NCBI GenBank assembly: GCA_014361295.1
Contig: JACIVX010000001.1
Location: forward strand, 186,001 to 250,000
Direction: 5' to 3'
DNA length: 64,000 bases
Source: Methanomassiliicoccales archaeon
GTDB taxonomy: Archaea > Thermoplasmatota > Thermoplasmata > Methanomassiliicoccales > JACIVX01
Made by a program: the position numbers and the translations under genes
In this document: positions 19,261 through 27,734 of the stretch, one piece after another
How positions within the stretch are numbered: position 1 is the stretch's first letter
Layout of the letters: each line of letters begins with the position of its first letter
Notes under the pieces: generated by a model
Seen by the model: only the letters and a program-made list of their open reading frames with translations
Database searches by the model: none
Told to the model about the DNA's origin: nothing

Positions 19261-19663
19261 GGCCACACACCCAGATTCTTGAAGAGATCATAATTTTCGA
19301 ATGTTTGAGAATTGTTAAGACCCGTAGCGAAGGAATCTTATTTTATCGTTTTCATCGAACTCATCGACTTATCGAAATTTTCCGTCAATAATTCGCCTTT
19401 CGTCAATGGGAAACGCTATGAGCACGCAATTTTTTGTCATCAGATATTTCACCGAAATCTCAAAGAAATCTTAGGTAGGGAGCCGGTGTGTTCATCGATA
19501 CACGATGAAGATCTTTAGGAAGATACTTTCCTATCGCCGGCATCGGTTTTTGAAATTGCAAAGACTATATTGTGCGCTGTCCCACAGTTCTTCATGGTTC
19601 CACTGCTTCGACATGCTTATTATTGAATGGCTCTAATGTCTGATCATGGAGTATTGATTAGAT
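19261..19663. other. Divergent intergenic region
   Basis: About 400 bases between hdrA (minus) and the aldehyde dehydrogenase (plus). It must hold both promoters, but I see no strong TATA box, repeat or RNA fold and no coding frame. Confidence 0.4.
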
Positions 19664-21235
19664 ATGGTTTTTGCAAATGAGAAGACATTCGAAAATGCAA
19701 TCAAGATGAAGAAAATCGAGGAGTTCCATTGGGCGTACGAAAGTGCACTTAACTCGATAACGCTGGGTGCCTCATATCCCAATATCGTCGGGGCCGTTGA
19801 GAAAAAAGTGCCAGCAGAGTTCGAGGACAGAAGTCCCATCGATCGTTCGATCCTTCTCGGTCGCTTTCCCCGCTCTACAGTCGATGATGTCAACAAGGCT
19901 GTCAACGCTGCAAAAGAGGCGTTTGAGGGATGGTCACTAATCGACTGGTCTCAACGCGTTTCGATCTTCAGGAGGATCGCACATCTGATGAGAAATGAGA
20001 AGTTCTCGCTTGCCGCCGCGGTCACGCTCGACAATGGAAAGAACAGGTATGAGGCAATGGCTGACGTTGACGAAGCGATTGATTTTATTGAATTCTACTG
20101 CGATCAAATGATTTATTATGATGGTTTCGCCGTTGAGACGCCACCGGCCTATCACGGCGAAAAATCGATGAGCATCATGCGTCCGTATGGCGTATGGGCG
20201 ATCATCTGTCCCTTCAATTTCCCTGTGGTTATCACAACTGGAATGGCAACAGCCGCGATGATTGCTGGTAATACTGTTATCATTAAGCCATCATCACTTG
20301 CGCCACTCCCAGTTTACATGATCTGTGAAATCATGCGACGTGCTGGATTGCCTCCTGGTGCCCTCAATTTTGTTGCCGGTTCAGGTGCGGAAATCGGGGA
20401 CGCGCTGATTCATCATCCCGAGATAAGCGGAATTGCTTTCACAGGGTCAAAAGAAATCGGATACAGCATCATCAAGTCTTCAATCAATCGTTGGCCAAGA
20501 CCCGTTATTGCTGAGATGGGTGGTAAAAATGCGATCATCGTCTCTTCAAAGGCAAATCTTGATGACGCTGTTGATGGTGTCGTGGCCTCGGCTTTTGGGT
20601 ACGGCGGACAAAAGTGCAGCGCCTGTTCGCGTGTCATCGTGTTCGAGGATGTTGCCGATGTATTCATTAAGAAATTGATTGGGAAGACACAAACGCTCAA
20701 GATTGGAGATCCAAGAGAGCGCGATGTCTTTCTGGGGCCTGTGATTAGCGAGAAAGCGGTCAATGACTTCGTCAAATTCGCAAATATTGCGAAAACCGAT
20801 GGGAAAATTCTCACTGGCGGGTCGAGAATTATTGGCGGCATTTTTGACAGAGGCTACTATGTCGAGCCAACGATTGTGGCAGATCTTCCCAGCGATCATT
20901 TCCTCATCAGGAATGAACTCTTCCTCCCGTTTCTGTGCGTGGAGCGCGCCGTGACTCTTGAAGAAGCGGTGAAAAGAGCAAATGAGGTTGAGTATGGTCT
21001 TACAGGAGGGATATTTACAACTGATGAAAAGGAAATTGAGTATTACTTCGATCACATTGAAGCGGGCGTAGTTTATGCAAACAGACGGCGAGGCGGGTCG
21101 ACAGGCGCAATGGTTGGCACCCAACCTTTTGGCGGCTGGAAGGCGAGTGGATCGACGGGGAAAGGCGCTGGTGGTCCCTATTATCTCATGCAATTCATGA
21201 GGGAGCAAAGCAGGACACGTTGTGGAAAAGCATGA
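19664..21235 (+). CDS. Aldehyde dehydrogenase, L-glutamate gamma-semialdehyde dehydrogenase type
   Basis: A 523-residue NAD(P)-dependent aldehyde dehydrogenase. The cofactor region has CPFNFPVVITTGMATAAMIA and KPSSLAPLP; the catalytic Glu lies in AEMGGKNAIIV and the catalytic Cys in GYGGQKCSACSRVIV. The GQKCSACSR form, MGGKNAI and the length of ~520 residues are those of PruA/RocA-type enzymes, which oxidise glutamate-5-semialdehyde to glutamate in proline or arginine breakdown. A related 1-pyrroline-5-carboxylate or other semialdehyde role is possible. No proline dehydrogenase is adjacent. The gene is monocistronic, with no clear ribosome site at the ATG. Confidence 0.75.
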   Translation: MVFANEKTFENAIKMKKIEEFHWAYESALNSITLGASYPNIVGAVEKKVPAEFEDRSPIDRSILLGRFPRSTVDDVNKAVNAAKEAFEGWSLIDWSQRVSIFRRIAHLMRNEKFSLAAAVTLDNGKNRYEAMADVDEAIDFIEFYCDQMIYYDGFAVETPPAYHGEKSMSIMRPYGVWAIICPFNFPVVITTGMATAAMIAGNTVIIKPSSLAPLPVYMICEIMRRAGLPPGALNFVAGSGAEIGDALIHHPEISGIAFTGSKEIGYSIIKSSINRWPRPVIAEMGGKNAIIVSSKANLDDAVDGVVASAFGYGGQKCSACSRVIVFEDVADVFIKKLIGKTQTLKIGDPRERDVFLGPVISEKAVNDFVKFANIAKTDGKILTGGSRIIGGIFDRGYYVEPTIVADLPSDHFLIRNELFLPFLCVERAVTLEEAVKRANEVEYGLTGGIFTTDEKEIEYYFDHIEAGVVYANRRRGGSTGAMVGTQPFGGWKASGSTGKGAGGPYYLMQFMREQSRTRCGKA

Positions 21236-21534
21236 GATCTCATCCTTTCTCAGAAATCACTTTTTGACAGTTTTCCATGATCTGTATAGGATTATATCTA
21301 CCTCTATGATCTCTGTTCTGATGTATATTGCCGAGTTACTGTGTTGATATCTTATGGTCAAACAAACTCTTTGATCTTTTTTTTCAATTAATACTTAACA
21401 AGAATCCGTCTTCTTTGACTAGATCCGACCAAAGAGAACCAGCGGGAGATCATCACCCTGAGTATAGAATTTGGCTTTTTCCTTTCATTTTTAACTTCAA
21501 TCTTTAATATTTGAAAGATCAATCATCATTCTTG

Positions 21535-22164
21535 ATGAAAAACGCCTGTATCATTGAGATATCATACATCGATCCGGAAGCATATGTCAGTCTCGCCAAT
21601 CATGATTTAAGAAAGCAAATTCTCAAAACTCTTTACAGAAGGGCGCTGAATTCTCCTATTTCAAAGCAAGAGCTTGCCGATTTGATCGGCATCAACTACC
21701 ATCAACTCGTATATCAGTTGAACAATCACCTGAGAGAATTTTGGACGGTCGGCTCAGAGAAAAAGGTAAGGGGAACGAGGATGGAGTTGATCGAGCCCTC
21801 GCATCGAAATTCGATCTTCATCACCCTTGGGAAAGAAAATACCATTTACCTCGTCGATCCGCTGGCGGGACTTTTCGGATCGCTAGCAAAGGTCGGGACG
21901 CGATGCGACTCCTGCACGGAGGAAGAGGCAAAAAAGTGCCTTGAATATATCAAGAAATGTTCTTGTGCATCGGTGATCAGCAGGATCGAGAAGGAGATCT
22001 TGAGTAGGAATCAGAGAAAGCAACCATTCAGACCTGTCGATCACGCGATCGTCTGCGCACTCCGAGGTATTTCAAAGGGGGAAAAATGTGTGATCACAAT
22101 TCCGTGTGAAAATTGCGCGTATATCAACAGGTTCGTGAAAATCGAAGGATTGACTGGTTGCTGA
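21535..22164 (+). CDS. Winged-helix transcriptional regulator with Cys-rich C-terminus
   Basis: A 209-residue ArsR-like helix-turn-helix protein: NHDLRKQILKTLYRRALN, then SKQELADLIGINYHQLVYQL as recognition region (~residues 18-60). The C-terminal part is rich in cysteine (CDSCTEEEAKKC, KKCSC, and CENCAY near the end), which could bind metal or a cluster and act as a redox or metal sensor (inference). A TATA-like ctttaatat at 21502-21510 sits about 28 nt before ATG 21535, which suggests a leaderless transcript and argues against the upstream TTG at 21511. It lies just upstream of the CobW-family GTPase and may control it. Confidence 0.68.
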   Translation: MKNACIIEISYIDPEAYVSLANHDLRKQILKTLYRRALNSPISKQELADLIGINYHQLVYQLNNHLREFWTVGSEKKVRGTRMELIEPSHRNSIFITLGKENTIYLVDPLAGLFGSLAKVGTRCDSCTEEEAKKCLEYIKKCSCASVISRIEKEILSRNQRKQPFRPVDHAIVCALRGISKGEKCVITIPCENCAYINRFVKIEGLTGC

Positions 22165-22226
22165 AAGAATCGTGATCTCGAATATTTGACTCGTCGACAA
22201 TTTATTTAGTTGTTGAAGGATTTGCC

Positions 22227-23354
22227 GTGTATGTGGGTAATAATATGGCAGGTGATAAACCACGCAATCCAGTTCGAATTGCAATCATTGGCGGTTTCCT
22301 CGGCGCTGGTAAGTCCAGCATGGCAATGGCCGTCGGAAAATACTTGAAGGAGAATCGAAACGCTCTGATTGCGATCATCACAAACGATCAGGGCAACGTG
22401 CTCGTCGACACAGAATTTATGCGTAGCGGCGGATTCGATGTGGAGGAAATCCGCGGTGGGTGCTTTTGTGTGAATTTTGAGGAATTTGTTAGGAATGCAC
22501 ACCATCTCGCGTTCGCCAAGAGACCAGATCTCATCATTGCTGAATCAATTGGAACTGCGACGAACCTGCTCGCGGCCGTTATCTCGCCGTTGAAGGAACT
22601 TTATCCGCAGGATTTCGATATCGCTCCGCTGTTTGTCGTCGTTGACTGTCAAACAGCCTGCGAATCACTTGGCCACGACGAGAATTCCCCCGCCGTTGCA
22701 ACTCTCATTCCAGTACAGCAGATCAAAGAAGCAGAGATCATTGTTCTGTCGAAATGCGACCTCGTCGAGGGAAGGCAATTGGACGCAGTTATTGAGCACA
22801 TCAAGATACTCAATTCAGAGGCGATGATTATCCCTTACTCTTTCATCACGAAAATGAATGTCGAGAAAATTGCGGAACTGATGATGTCGAAGAAAACGAG
22901 CACGAAGAAACCGCTCGAAGTCGATCAGAAAATTTTTGCGAGGGAAAAAGCCATGCTCGGCTGGTGTAACTACAGCGCTGGGGTTATAGCGGACGAGCGC
23001 GTAGACGCGCGCACTTTTCTCGTGGAAATAATGAAAGGAATCGCGGAGCACTTCGATAGTCACTCGCTTGCGCATGTGAAGGCGATTCTTTCATCAACTA
23101 AAAGCACGATGAAACTGAGCCTTGTCGGGGACAGACTGAGAATTGATGATTTGAGGGGCGAGCGATATTTCGTCGGCGAAGGGAAGCTTGTTATCAATGC
23201 CAGAGTTTGCTCAACACCGGAGGAATTGAAGAAATCTATCACTAGCTCTGTAAAGAATTCTTCGAGAGCGATGCATGTCACAATTTTCAATGAGCAGGAG
23301 GTCGCTTTTGTCCCGAAACCGGAAATGCCCTCGCACTTACTCAAAATTCAATGA
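22227..23354 (+). CDS. CobW/P47K-family GTPase, putative metallochaperone
   Basis: A 375-residue G3E-family GTPase. The P-loop is GGFLGAGKSS at ~residue 22, followed by the metal-binding GGCFC (CxCC-like) at ~72, the Walker B-type PDLIIAESIG, and SKCDLVEG as the guanine-specificity (x-KxD) motif. The C-terminal ~100 residues are less conserved. GTG 22227 has GAAGGA 7 nt upstream. Members deliver Zn, Co or other metals to proteins or help cobalamin-dependent enzymes. The organism has a corrinoid methyltransferase locus at 58-64 kb, so a role in corrinoid or metal supply is possible, but that is inference. The Cys-rich regulator upstream may sense the same metal. Confidence 0.82.
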   Translation: MYVGNNMAGDKPRNPVRIAIIGGFLGAGKSSMAMAVGKYLKENRNALIAIITNDQGNVLVDTEFMRSGGFDVEEIRGGCFCVNFEEFVRNAHHLAFAKRPDLIIAESIGTATNLLAAVISPLKELYPQDFDIAPLFVVVDCQTACESLGHDENSPAVATLIPVQQIKEAEIIVLSKCDLVEGRQLDAVIEHIKILNSEAMIIPYSFITKMNVEKIAELMMSKKTSTKKPLEVDQKIFAREKAMLGWCNYSAGVIADERVDARTFLVEIMKGIAEHFDSHSLAHVKAILSSTKSTMKLSLVGDRLRIDDLRGERYFVGEGKLVINARVCSTPEELKKSITSSVKNSSRAMHVTIFNEQEVAFVPKPEMPSHLLKIQ

Positions 23355-23501
23355 TTCCTCATGCAATTGTTCACTGGTCAGTTGATCGGTTGCGTTGAAA
23401 AGGAAATTGTTTCGCCAAAAATTAAAAATGAATTTGAAGATTTGAATGAGTGGCCGCAAGATCATTGAAAATATCAATGCCAAAAGGTACCAGAGCTAAA
23501 A

Positions 23502-23879
23502 TCACTGACTACCGTCCAATTCTCTTTCATCCTTCTCATCTTCCTTTGGCTCGGATTTAAGATCTGTTGGATGCCCAGGTCTGATGAGAAAATTTCCCTC
23601 CTCGAGTTGAATAACCGCGCCTTCGATGAGTGCTTTAGCAAGTTTGAAGCGGGCCGAATGAAGGTCGAGCCACAGCGATTTCCGTGAAATTCCCATTAAA
23701 GAGGCCGCCGTCTCTTGATCGAGGCCTTGATAATCAACGAGCCTGACCGCTTCGACTTCTTCGAAACTCATTTTGATGACGCCAACATGCGGTCTATCTA
23801 TTGGTCCGAACACCCTGACGATGGGAATTTCTGAAATCCATCGCGGTCCACGCCTTCTGCCCCTTCGTGGCTGGAACAT
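23502..23879 (-). CDS. DUF134 (UPF0251) DNA-binding protein
   Basis: A 125-residue predicted regulator of the DUF134 family. It has a basic N-terminus (RRGRRRGPRW), the block EEVEAVRLVDYQGLDQETAA and a sigma-70 region-4-like helix-turn-helix (SLMGISRKSLWLDLHSARFK) at ~residues 55-85. DUF134 genes are often found near NifX-like and DUF5320 genes in anaerobes, as here. A TATA-like ataatatac near 23910 is about 30 nt from the ATG, so the transcript is nearly leaderless. It is divergent from the DUF5320 operon and is the obvious candidate to bind the palindrome at 24140-24159. Confidence 0.85.
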   Translation of the reverse strand: MFQPRRGRRRGPRWISEIPIVRVFGPIDRPHVGVIKMSFEEVEAVRLVDYQGLDQETAASLMGISRKSLWLDLHSARFKLAKALIEGAVIQLEEGNFLIRPGHPTDLKSEPKEDEKDERELDGSQ

Positions 23880-24129
23880 AAGTCAATTGGGATGATGTCC
23901 AGTAATGTATATTATGATTGCTTCGTGATGAGATGCCTTGATCGAGAGAGGGATGTGTTGATTGAAGCGATTTATTTATAGCGGTCAATTCTCTCGTACT
24001 GTTGGATTTCAACTCATATAATTTTCTGGGATTCCTTCTGAGATTGCTCGAACTGAATCCTCCAGAGGATTTTATGATAGTACGATAGAAGCACATTTAC
24101 TTCGGATATTTTGCGCAATAGCGGGAAAA

Positions 24130-24138
24130 TTTTAAATA
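24130..24138 (+). promoter_or_regulatory. TATA box of the DUF5320 operon
   Basis: A strong AT element (ttttaaata) is followed by the palindrome at 24140. It predicts a transcript start near 24160, which would place the helix at 24173-24225 at the very start of the RNA. Confidence 0.55.
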
Positions 24139-24139
24139 A

Positions 24140-24159
24140 TAATGCGCATAATTGCATTA
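24140..24159. promoter_or_regulatory. Palindromic site between TATA box and predicted transcript start
   Basis: TAATGC and GCATTA form inverted 6-base arms separated by 8 bases. The position, just downstream of the TATA box, is where an archaeal repressor would block polymerase. The divergent DUF134 protein is the natural candidate binder (inference). Confidence 0.5.
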
Positions 24160-24172
24160 ATGTAAGCGTTTC

Positions 24173-24225
24173 CGAGCGGTGACAACCCCAGTCAACCCCC
24201 AAATGGTCGGGAATGTCGTCGCTCG
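24173..24225 (+). ncRNA. Structured 5' leader, candidate cis-regulatory RNA
   Basis: Bases 24173-24184 pair with 24214-24225 over 12 consecutive positions, ten Watson-Crick and two G-U pairs. The 29-base internal part is unusual: two C-rich runs (86-89 and 196-200 of this kilobase) and a GGG at 24209-24211 that can pair with the first of them, leaving the second for alternative or tertiary pairing. The element starts about 13 nt after the predicted transcript start and ends 17 nt before the ribosome site of the DUF5320 operon. I do not recognise it as a known riboswitch class. It could also be a stabilising 5' hairpin. Confidence 0.5.
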
Positions 24226-24255
24226 TGAATATGATACAAATAGGAGGTGATAAGG

Positions 24256-24546
24256 ATGCCACGAGGATTTGGAAGAGGTTACAGGTGGATGTACTGGCTC
24301 ACTGGATTACCTGGTTGGGCGAGAGGTGCTTATGGCCTTCCCTATGCAGCCGACGTGCTTTACCCATACGCGCCACCGATGTGGGCTCCAAGGCCATACA
24401 GTGGACCCTATAGACTCACGCCAGAAGAAGAGCTCAGAATGCTGGAAGAGGAACTCAGCTATCTCGAATCGCAGAAAGACGATCTCGAACAGGAGATTGA
24501 GGAATTGAAAAAGGAAATTGAAAGGAGAAAGAAAGGAGGTGATTAA
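24256..24546 (+). CDS. DUF5320 protein with C-terminal coiled coil
   Basis: A 96-residue protein. The N-terminal half is rich in Gly, Trp, Tyr, Pro and Arg (MPRGFGRGYRWMYWLTGLPG) with no charged core, and the C-terminal ~40 residues form a heptad-rich coiled coil (EEELRMLEEELSYLE, continuing with ELKKEIERRKK). This is the DUF5320 pattern. ATG 24256 has GGAGGTGA directly upstream (24243-24250); a GTG at 24247 lies inside that site and is not the start. Function is unknown; such genes accompany NifX-like and MinD-ferredoxin genes in anaerobes. It is first in a two-gene operon behind the structured leader. Confidence 0.82.
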   Translation: MPRGFGRGYRWMYWLTGLPGWARGAYGLPYAADVLYPYAPPMWAPRPYSGPYRLTPEEELRMLEEELSYLESQKDDLEQEIEELKKEIERRKKGGD

Positions 24547-24548
24547 AG

Positions 24549-24782
24549 ATGCCTGGCGGTGATGGAACAGGTCCCCTGGGACTTGGACCAATGACCGGCC
24601 GAAGGGCGGGATATTGCGCTGGATTTCCCGTACCCGGGTATGCAAATCCCTATGTGCCTCCTGCCTGGTTCTACCGCGGGGCAGTCCCGCTAGGGTACTG
24701 GCGATTCGGACGCATGTTCCGCGGTGGATTCGGTCGGCGATGGGCATGTCGATGGATGCCGTATTACCCACCGTTGTGGTGA
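24549..24782 (+). CDS. DUF5320 protein, short glycine/aromatic-rich form
   Basis: A 77-residue protein beginning MPGGDGTGPLGLGPMTGRRA, the conserved DUF5320 N-terminus, followed by GYCAGFPVPGY and an Arg-, Trp- and Phe-rich tail with a second Cys (RRWACRWMPYY). It lacks the coiled coil of its upstream partner. The AAAGGAGGTGAT site overlaps the end of the first gene, so the two are translated together. The low-complexity, aromatic composition suggests a partner-binding or scaffold role rather than an enzyme; function is unknown. Confidence 0.82.
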   Translation: MPGGDGTGPLGLGPMTGRRAGYCAGFPVPGYANPYVPPAWFYRGAVPLGYWRFGRMFRGGFGRRWACRWMPYYPPLW

Positions 24783-24796
24783 ACCGAGCCTATGAG

Positions 24797-24828
24797 GCGC
24801 CATTTCCCGGCGCTTCTTTTCTTTTTTA
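24797..24828 (+). terminator. Terminator of the DUF5320 operon
   Basis: GCGCC and GGCGC arms (24797-24801 with 24809-24813) form a short GC hairpin followed by a T-rich run, 15 bases after the stop codon. Confidence 0.6.
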
Positions 24829-25133
24829 TTATTGCAATAACTGAGTGTCTTTTGAGAAATAGCCGAAGAGAATGATCCAGTTCTCAAAAACAATTTGGAC
24901 GAGCGCATCAGCAAACTACCATTGTTCATAAATTTTATCTGATGGGGACTCCCATACCAATCTTTTTTGATTATGAATAGTCTCGGTTTTTTTATGATTT
25001 TGAGTTTGTAAAGCTCTGTAGGAAATCGCAATCTCGTGGGAAAAAGATTGAACTCGTGGCTCGTTTATGCTCATCTTCTACTGACTTTTGAACTTGATTT
25101 ACGCAACTATGATTTCAACGCACCCGATGATTT
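24829..25133. other. Convergent intergenic stretch
   Basis: About 300 AT-rich bases between the DUF5320 terminator and the end of the cupin gene. I see no gene, repeat or RNA fold. Confidence 0.4.
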
Positions 25134-25481
25134 TCAATCTAAATAGGGAATCACGCAGAGGAATTCGAGAGTGGTTTGACCAGCATTCCTGAATTGGTGG
25201 AGTGCGTTCGGTGGAATAAATATGACTCCACCTTCTCCGACTACCTCCGTTTTTCCATCGCAAAAAACCGCACACTTTCCTTTGAGCACAAAAACTTCAT
25301 GTTCATACGGATGCTGGTGTAAGGGCGAATTTCCGGAAACTGCGACTTCAAAATGCCTCATCGCAAATTTCTTAGCACCGTCCTCTTTTGTGATGAGCCA
25401 TCGGATCTTCGCACCCTTCGCGCCCTCTTCCTTTACCTCCTCTTGTTTCACACCTCTGTGATCGATGCACTTGAATGCCAT
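25134..25481 (-). CDS. Small cupin-domain protein
   Basis: A 115-residue single-domain cupin. The metal motif is HQHPYEHEVFVLKG (H-x-H ... E-H, residues ~62-75) and the second motif is IPPNALHQFRNAG (~95-107). The ATG at 25481 is preferred over an upstream TTG at 25511 that has no ribosome site. Such stand-alone cupins bind Fe, Mn, Ni or Zn and act as isomerases, dioxygenases or sensors; nothing here identifies the ligand. Its place among metal-cofactor genes is suggestive only. Confidence 0.82.
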   Translation of the reverse strand: MAFKCIDHRGVKQEEVKEEGAKGAKIRWLITKEDGAKKFAMRHFEVAVSGNSPLHQHPYEHEVFVLKGKCAVFCDGKTEVVGEGGVIFIPPNALHQFRNAGQTTLEFLCVIPYLD

Positions 25482-25788
25482 GAAAATCGGATATGCTGTA
25501 TGATATTTCAAATTATTTTTTTATAATTCGTTTGGGTGATTTCATCACGTTATCAGGGCTGTTGACCACGACTGCAGCATATTGTGAAGGATCAAAAAAT
25601 TGATAAAAAACGCTACTTAGATTTTCTTGGATTTCACGAATAGAATCTTGTCATGAGGATATAATTGAGATTGAATCGTTGAGTGATCGAGGAACTAGAA
25701 TTTTTCTGTGCTCTTTTATTCGTTTAAGTCTTTGAACTCCGCTAAAGAAGTTCTTCAACGCGCATTAGACAGAAACAAAATTCTATTC
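25482..25788. other. Intergenic stretch
   Basis: About 300 AT-rich bases upstream of the cupin and downstream of the MinD-type ATPases. Nothing recognisable is present. Confidence 0.4.
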
Positions 25789-26658
25789 TCAGTCTTCAAT
25801 TTTAAGTCTGTTTTGAATCTTTGACCACATATTCTTGATTTCCTTTGCTATAGGGCAATCGGTGAATTCAATCAACGTCATACCCGCAACCATCGCTTTC
25901 GTTGCACAATTATCGTAGGGTATTTCTCCGACAACTTCGAGGCCCTTACTCTCACAGAATTCTCTAATCTTATTTGTATTATCAGGATTGATCGATGACT
26001 TATTAATGCAGACGACTGTCTCGACTCCGAAATGATTTGTCAGGTTAAGGACGCGCTCGAGGTCATGAGCACCTGAGACTGTAGGTTCTGTAACAGCGAG
26101 CACAAGATTCGATCCGGAAATCGCAGCGATTGCAGGACAGCCAATGCCAGGCGGCCCATCAATGATAATCAAATCTCTTCCTTTTTCTAGCGCCACTTCC
26201 CTAGCCTTCTTTCTAACGAGTGTAACGAGTTTGCCGGAAGCTTCCTCTGCGATTCTGAGCTCGCCATGAACGAACGGTCCGAATCTCGTTTCCGAGACGA
26301 TGATCGAACCTGATATTCTGTCGAGCAGCCTGATCGCTTTTTCGCGACAAACGAGCTGGCAGACACCGCAACCCTCGCACACATCGTCGATGATATTGAA
26401 GTGTTCATCGATCGCATCGAATCTGCAGTGTTTCCGACACTCACCGCATTGTGTGCATTTTGCTTCATCTTTCATCGCAACCTTCATACCGTAGAAGGGA
26501 AAGCGTTGCCTGACTCTTGGATCGAGTATAATGTGAAGATCTGGAGCATCGACGTCGCAATCAGCCATAACGGTATTTTTCGCGAGCGATGCGAAGGCTG
26601 CAGTGATCGTCGTCTTGCCGGTCCCCCCTTTTCCGCTGATGATCGTAATCTCTTTCAT
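25789..26658 (-). CDS. MinD-superfamily P-loop ATPase with inserted ferredoxin domain (first)
   Basis: A 289-residue SIMIBI ATPase. The deviant Walker A is SGKGGTGKTTITAAFA at the N-terminus, with DCDVDAPDLH as the A' region and IIIDGPPGIGCPA as Walker B/switch. Between them, residues ~65-110, lies a ferredoxin insert with two [4Fe-4S] motifs, CTQCGECRKHC and CEGCGVCQLVC. Proteins of this type occur with NifX- and Mrp-like proteins and are thought to help assemble or transfer Fe-S or metal centres. ATG 26658 follows AAGGATG. A second, diverged copy lies 20 nt upstream on the same strand, so the two probably form one operon and perhaps a heterodimer. Confidence 0.88.
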   Translation of the reverse strand: MKEITIISGKGGTGKTTITAAFASLAKNTVMADCDVDAPDLHIILDPRVRQRFPFYGMKVAMKDEAKCTQCGECRKHCRFDAIDEHFNIIDDVCEGCGVCQLVCREKAIRLLDRISGSIIVSETRFGPFVHGELRIAEEASGKLVTLVRKKAREVALEKGRDLIIIDGPPGIGCPAIAAISGSNLVLAVTEPTVSGAHDLERVLNLTNHFGVETVVCINKSSINPDNTNKIREFCESKGLEVVGEIPYDNCATKAMVAGMTLIEFTDCPIAKEIKNMWSKIQNRLKIED

Positions 26659-26678
26659 AGCACATCCTTTTCCATATT

Positions 26679-27545
26679 CTACGATCTGTCCGCCCTTCTT
26701 GAATCTGAAATCATTTTCTCGATTGATTTGTATAGGTTGAGAAACATCTGTCTATATCCTAGAAATTTATTTGTGAAGGGGATGCCATTTGAATACAATT
26801 CTGCGATCTCCCGACTCTCTTTGATTTTCATAAGAATGGGAATCCTTTCAATTGCGCAGTATCTATCGATTCGATCATCGCCGATCCCCTCCCTATTCAC
26901 AACGACGCCGCATGGAATCCTCAGCCTTCTTGTAACACCGACCGCGAGCTTGAGGTCGTGCAAGCCAAATGGCGTTGGTTCGCTTACAAGAATGCAAAAA
27001 TCCGCGCCTCGCATCGTTTCAATAGCTGGACAGGCAACACCTGGTGGAGAATCAAAAATCATCGGCTTGTTTGATTCTTTTAGAGCGATTGATTTGATTC
27101 TCTTAATCACAGGAGTTGCCATCGGCTCTCCAACATCGATCTTACCGACGAATAAATCGATATGATCAGTTATACCATGATGAATCTCGCCAATCTTTCT
27201 GACACCCTCGGAAATTGCGCCGGTTGGGCAAATGAGTTCGCACCCTCCACAACCGTGGCAAAGGTTCTCATAAAAGAGAAGGTTTTTCGATTTAATCACT
27301 GCGATTGCATTAAACTGGCAGAAGTCAGCGCACTGGCCGCAATAAGTGCACTTTGAGAGATCGAACTTTGGGATTCTTGCGACGACATTCTCGATCTTTT
27401 CCAAATTTGTTGGAAGAAACAACGCGCAATTCGGCTCTTCCACATCGCAGTCAACGAGAGTACATTCTGGTAAGCTCAGAGCGAGGTTGACAGCGACCGT
27501 GGTTTTGCCAGTTCCGCCTTTTCCGCTTGCGACGACAACTCTCAT
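26679..27545 (-). CDS. MinD-superfamily P-loop ATPase with inserted ferredoxin domain (second)
   Basis: A 288-residue paralogue of the downstream protein. It shows SGKGGTGKTTVAVNLA (deviant Walker A), DCDVEEPN, and IFDSPPGVACPA in the switch region. The ferredoxin insert has CTYCGQCADFC and CHGCGGCELIC. ATG 27545 follows GAGGGAAG. The pair is translated in order second-first with a 20-nt gap. The two-gene arrangement with NifX-like genes upstream is a known neighbourhood in anaerobic archaea and bacteria. Exact client is unknown; a scaffold or carrier for Fe-S or heterometal cofactors is the best inference. Confidence 0.88.
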   Translation of the reverse strand: MRVVVASGKGGTGKTTVAVNLALSLPECTLVDCDVEEPNCALFLPTNLEKIENVVARIPKFDLSKCTYCGQCADFCQFNAIAVIKSKNLLFYENLCHGCGGCELICPTGAISEGVRKIGEIHHGITDHIDLFVGKIDVGEPMATPVIKRIKSIALKESNKPMIFDSPPGVACPAIETMRGADFCILVSEPTPFGLHDLKLAVGVTRRLRIPCGVVVNREGIGDDRIDRYCAIERIPILMKIKESREIAELYSNGIPFTNKFLGYRQMFLNLYKSIEKMISDSRRADRS

Positions 27546-27734
27546 TTTTCAAAACTTCCCTCTTGTTATGCGATCATTTGTTCTGCATGAACAATAGCGT
27601 TTTATTTCGAACCACACTCCTTGCCAAATTGGTTTCTGTGTCACAATATCACTGAACCTTCAAACGCACCATGGACTCAGACTCTGTTGCTTGTCGTTCA
27701 TGTTTTTCAACATCTATTGGTCTTGTACTTGATC

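Noticed and set aside
24247-24255. GTG start for the first DUF5320 protein
   Set aside because: The GTG is part of the GGAGGTGA ribosome site that serves ATG 24256.
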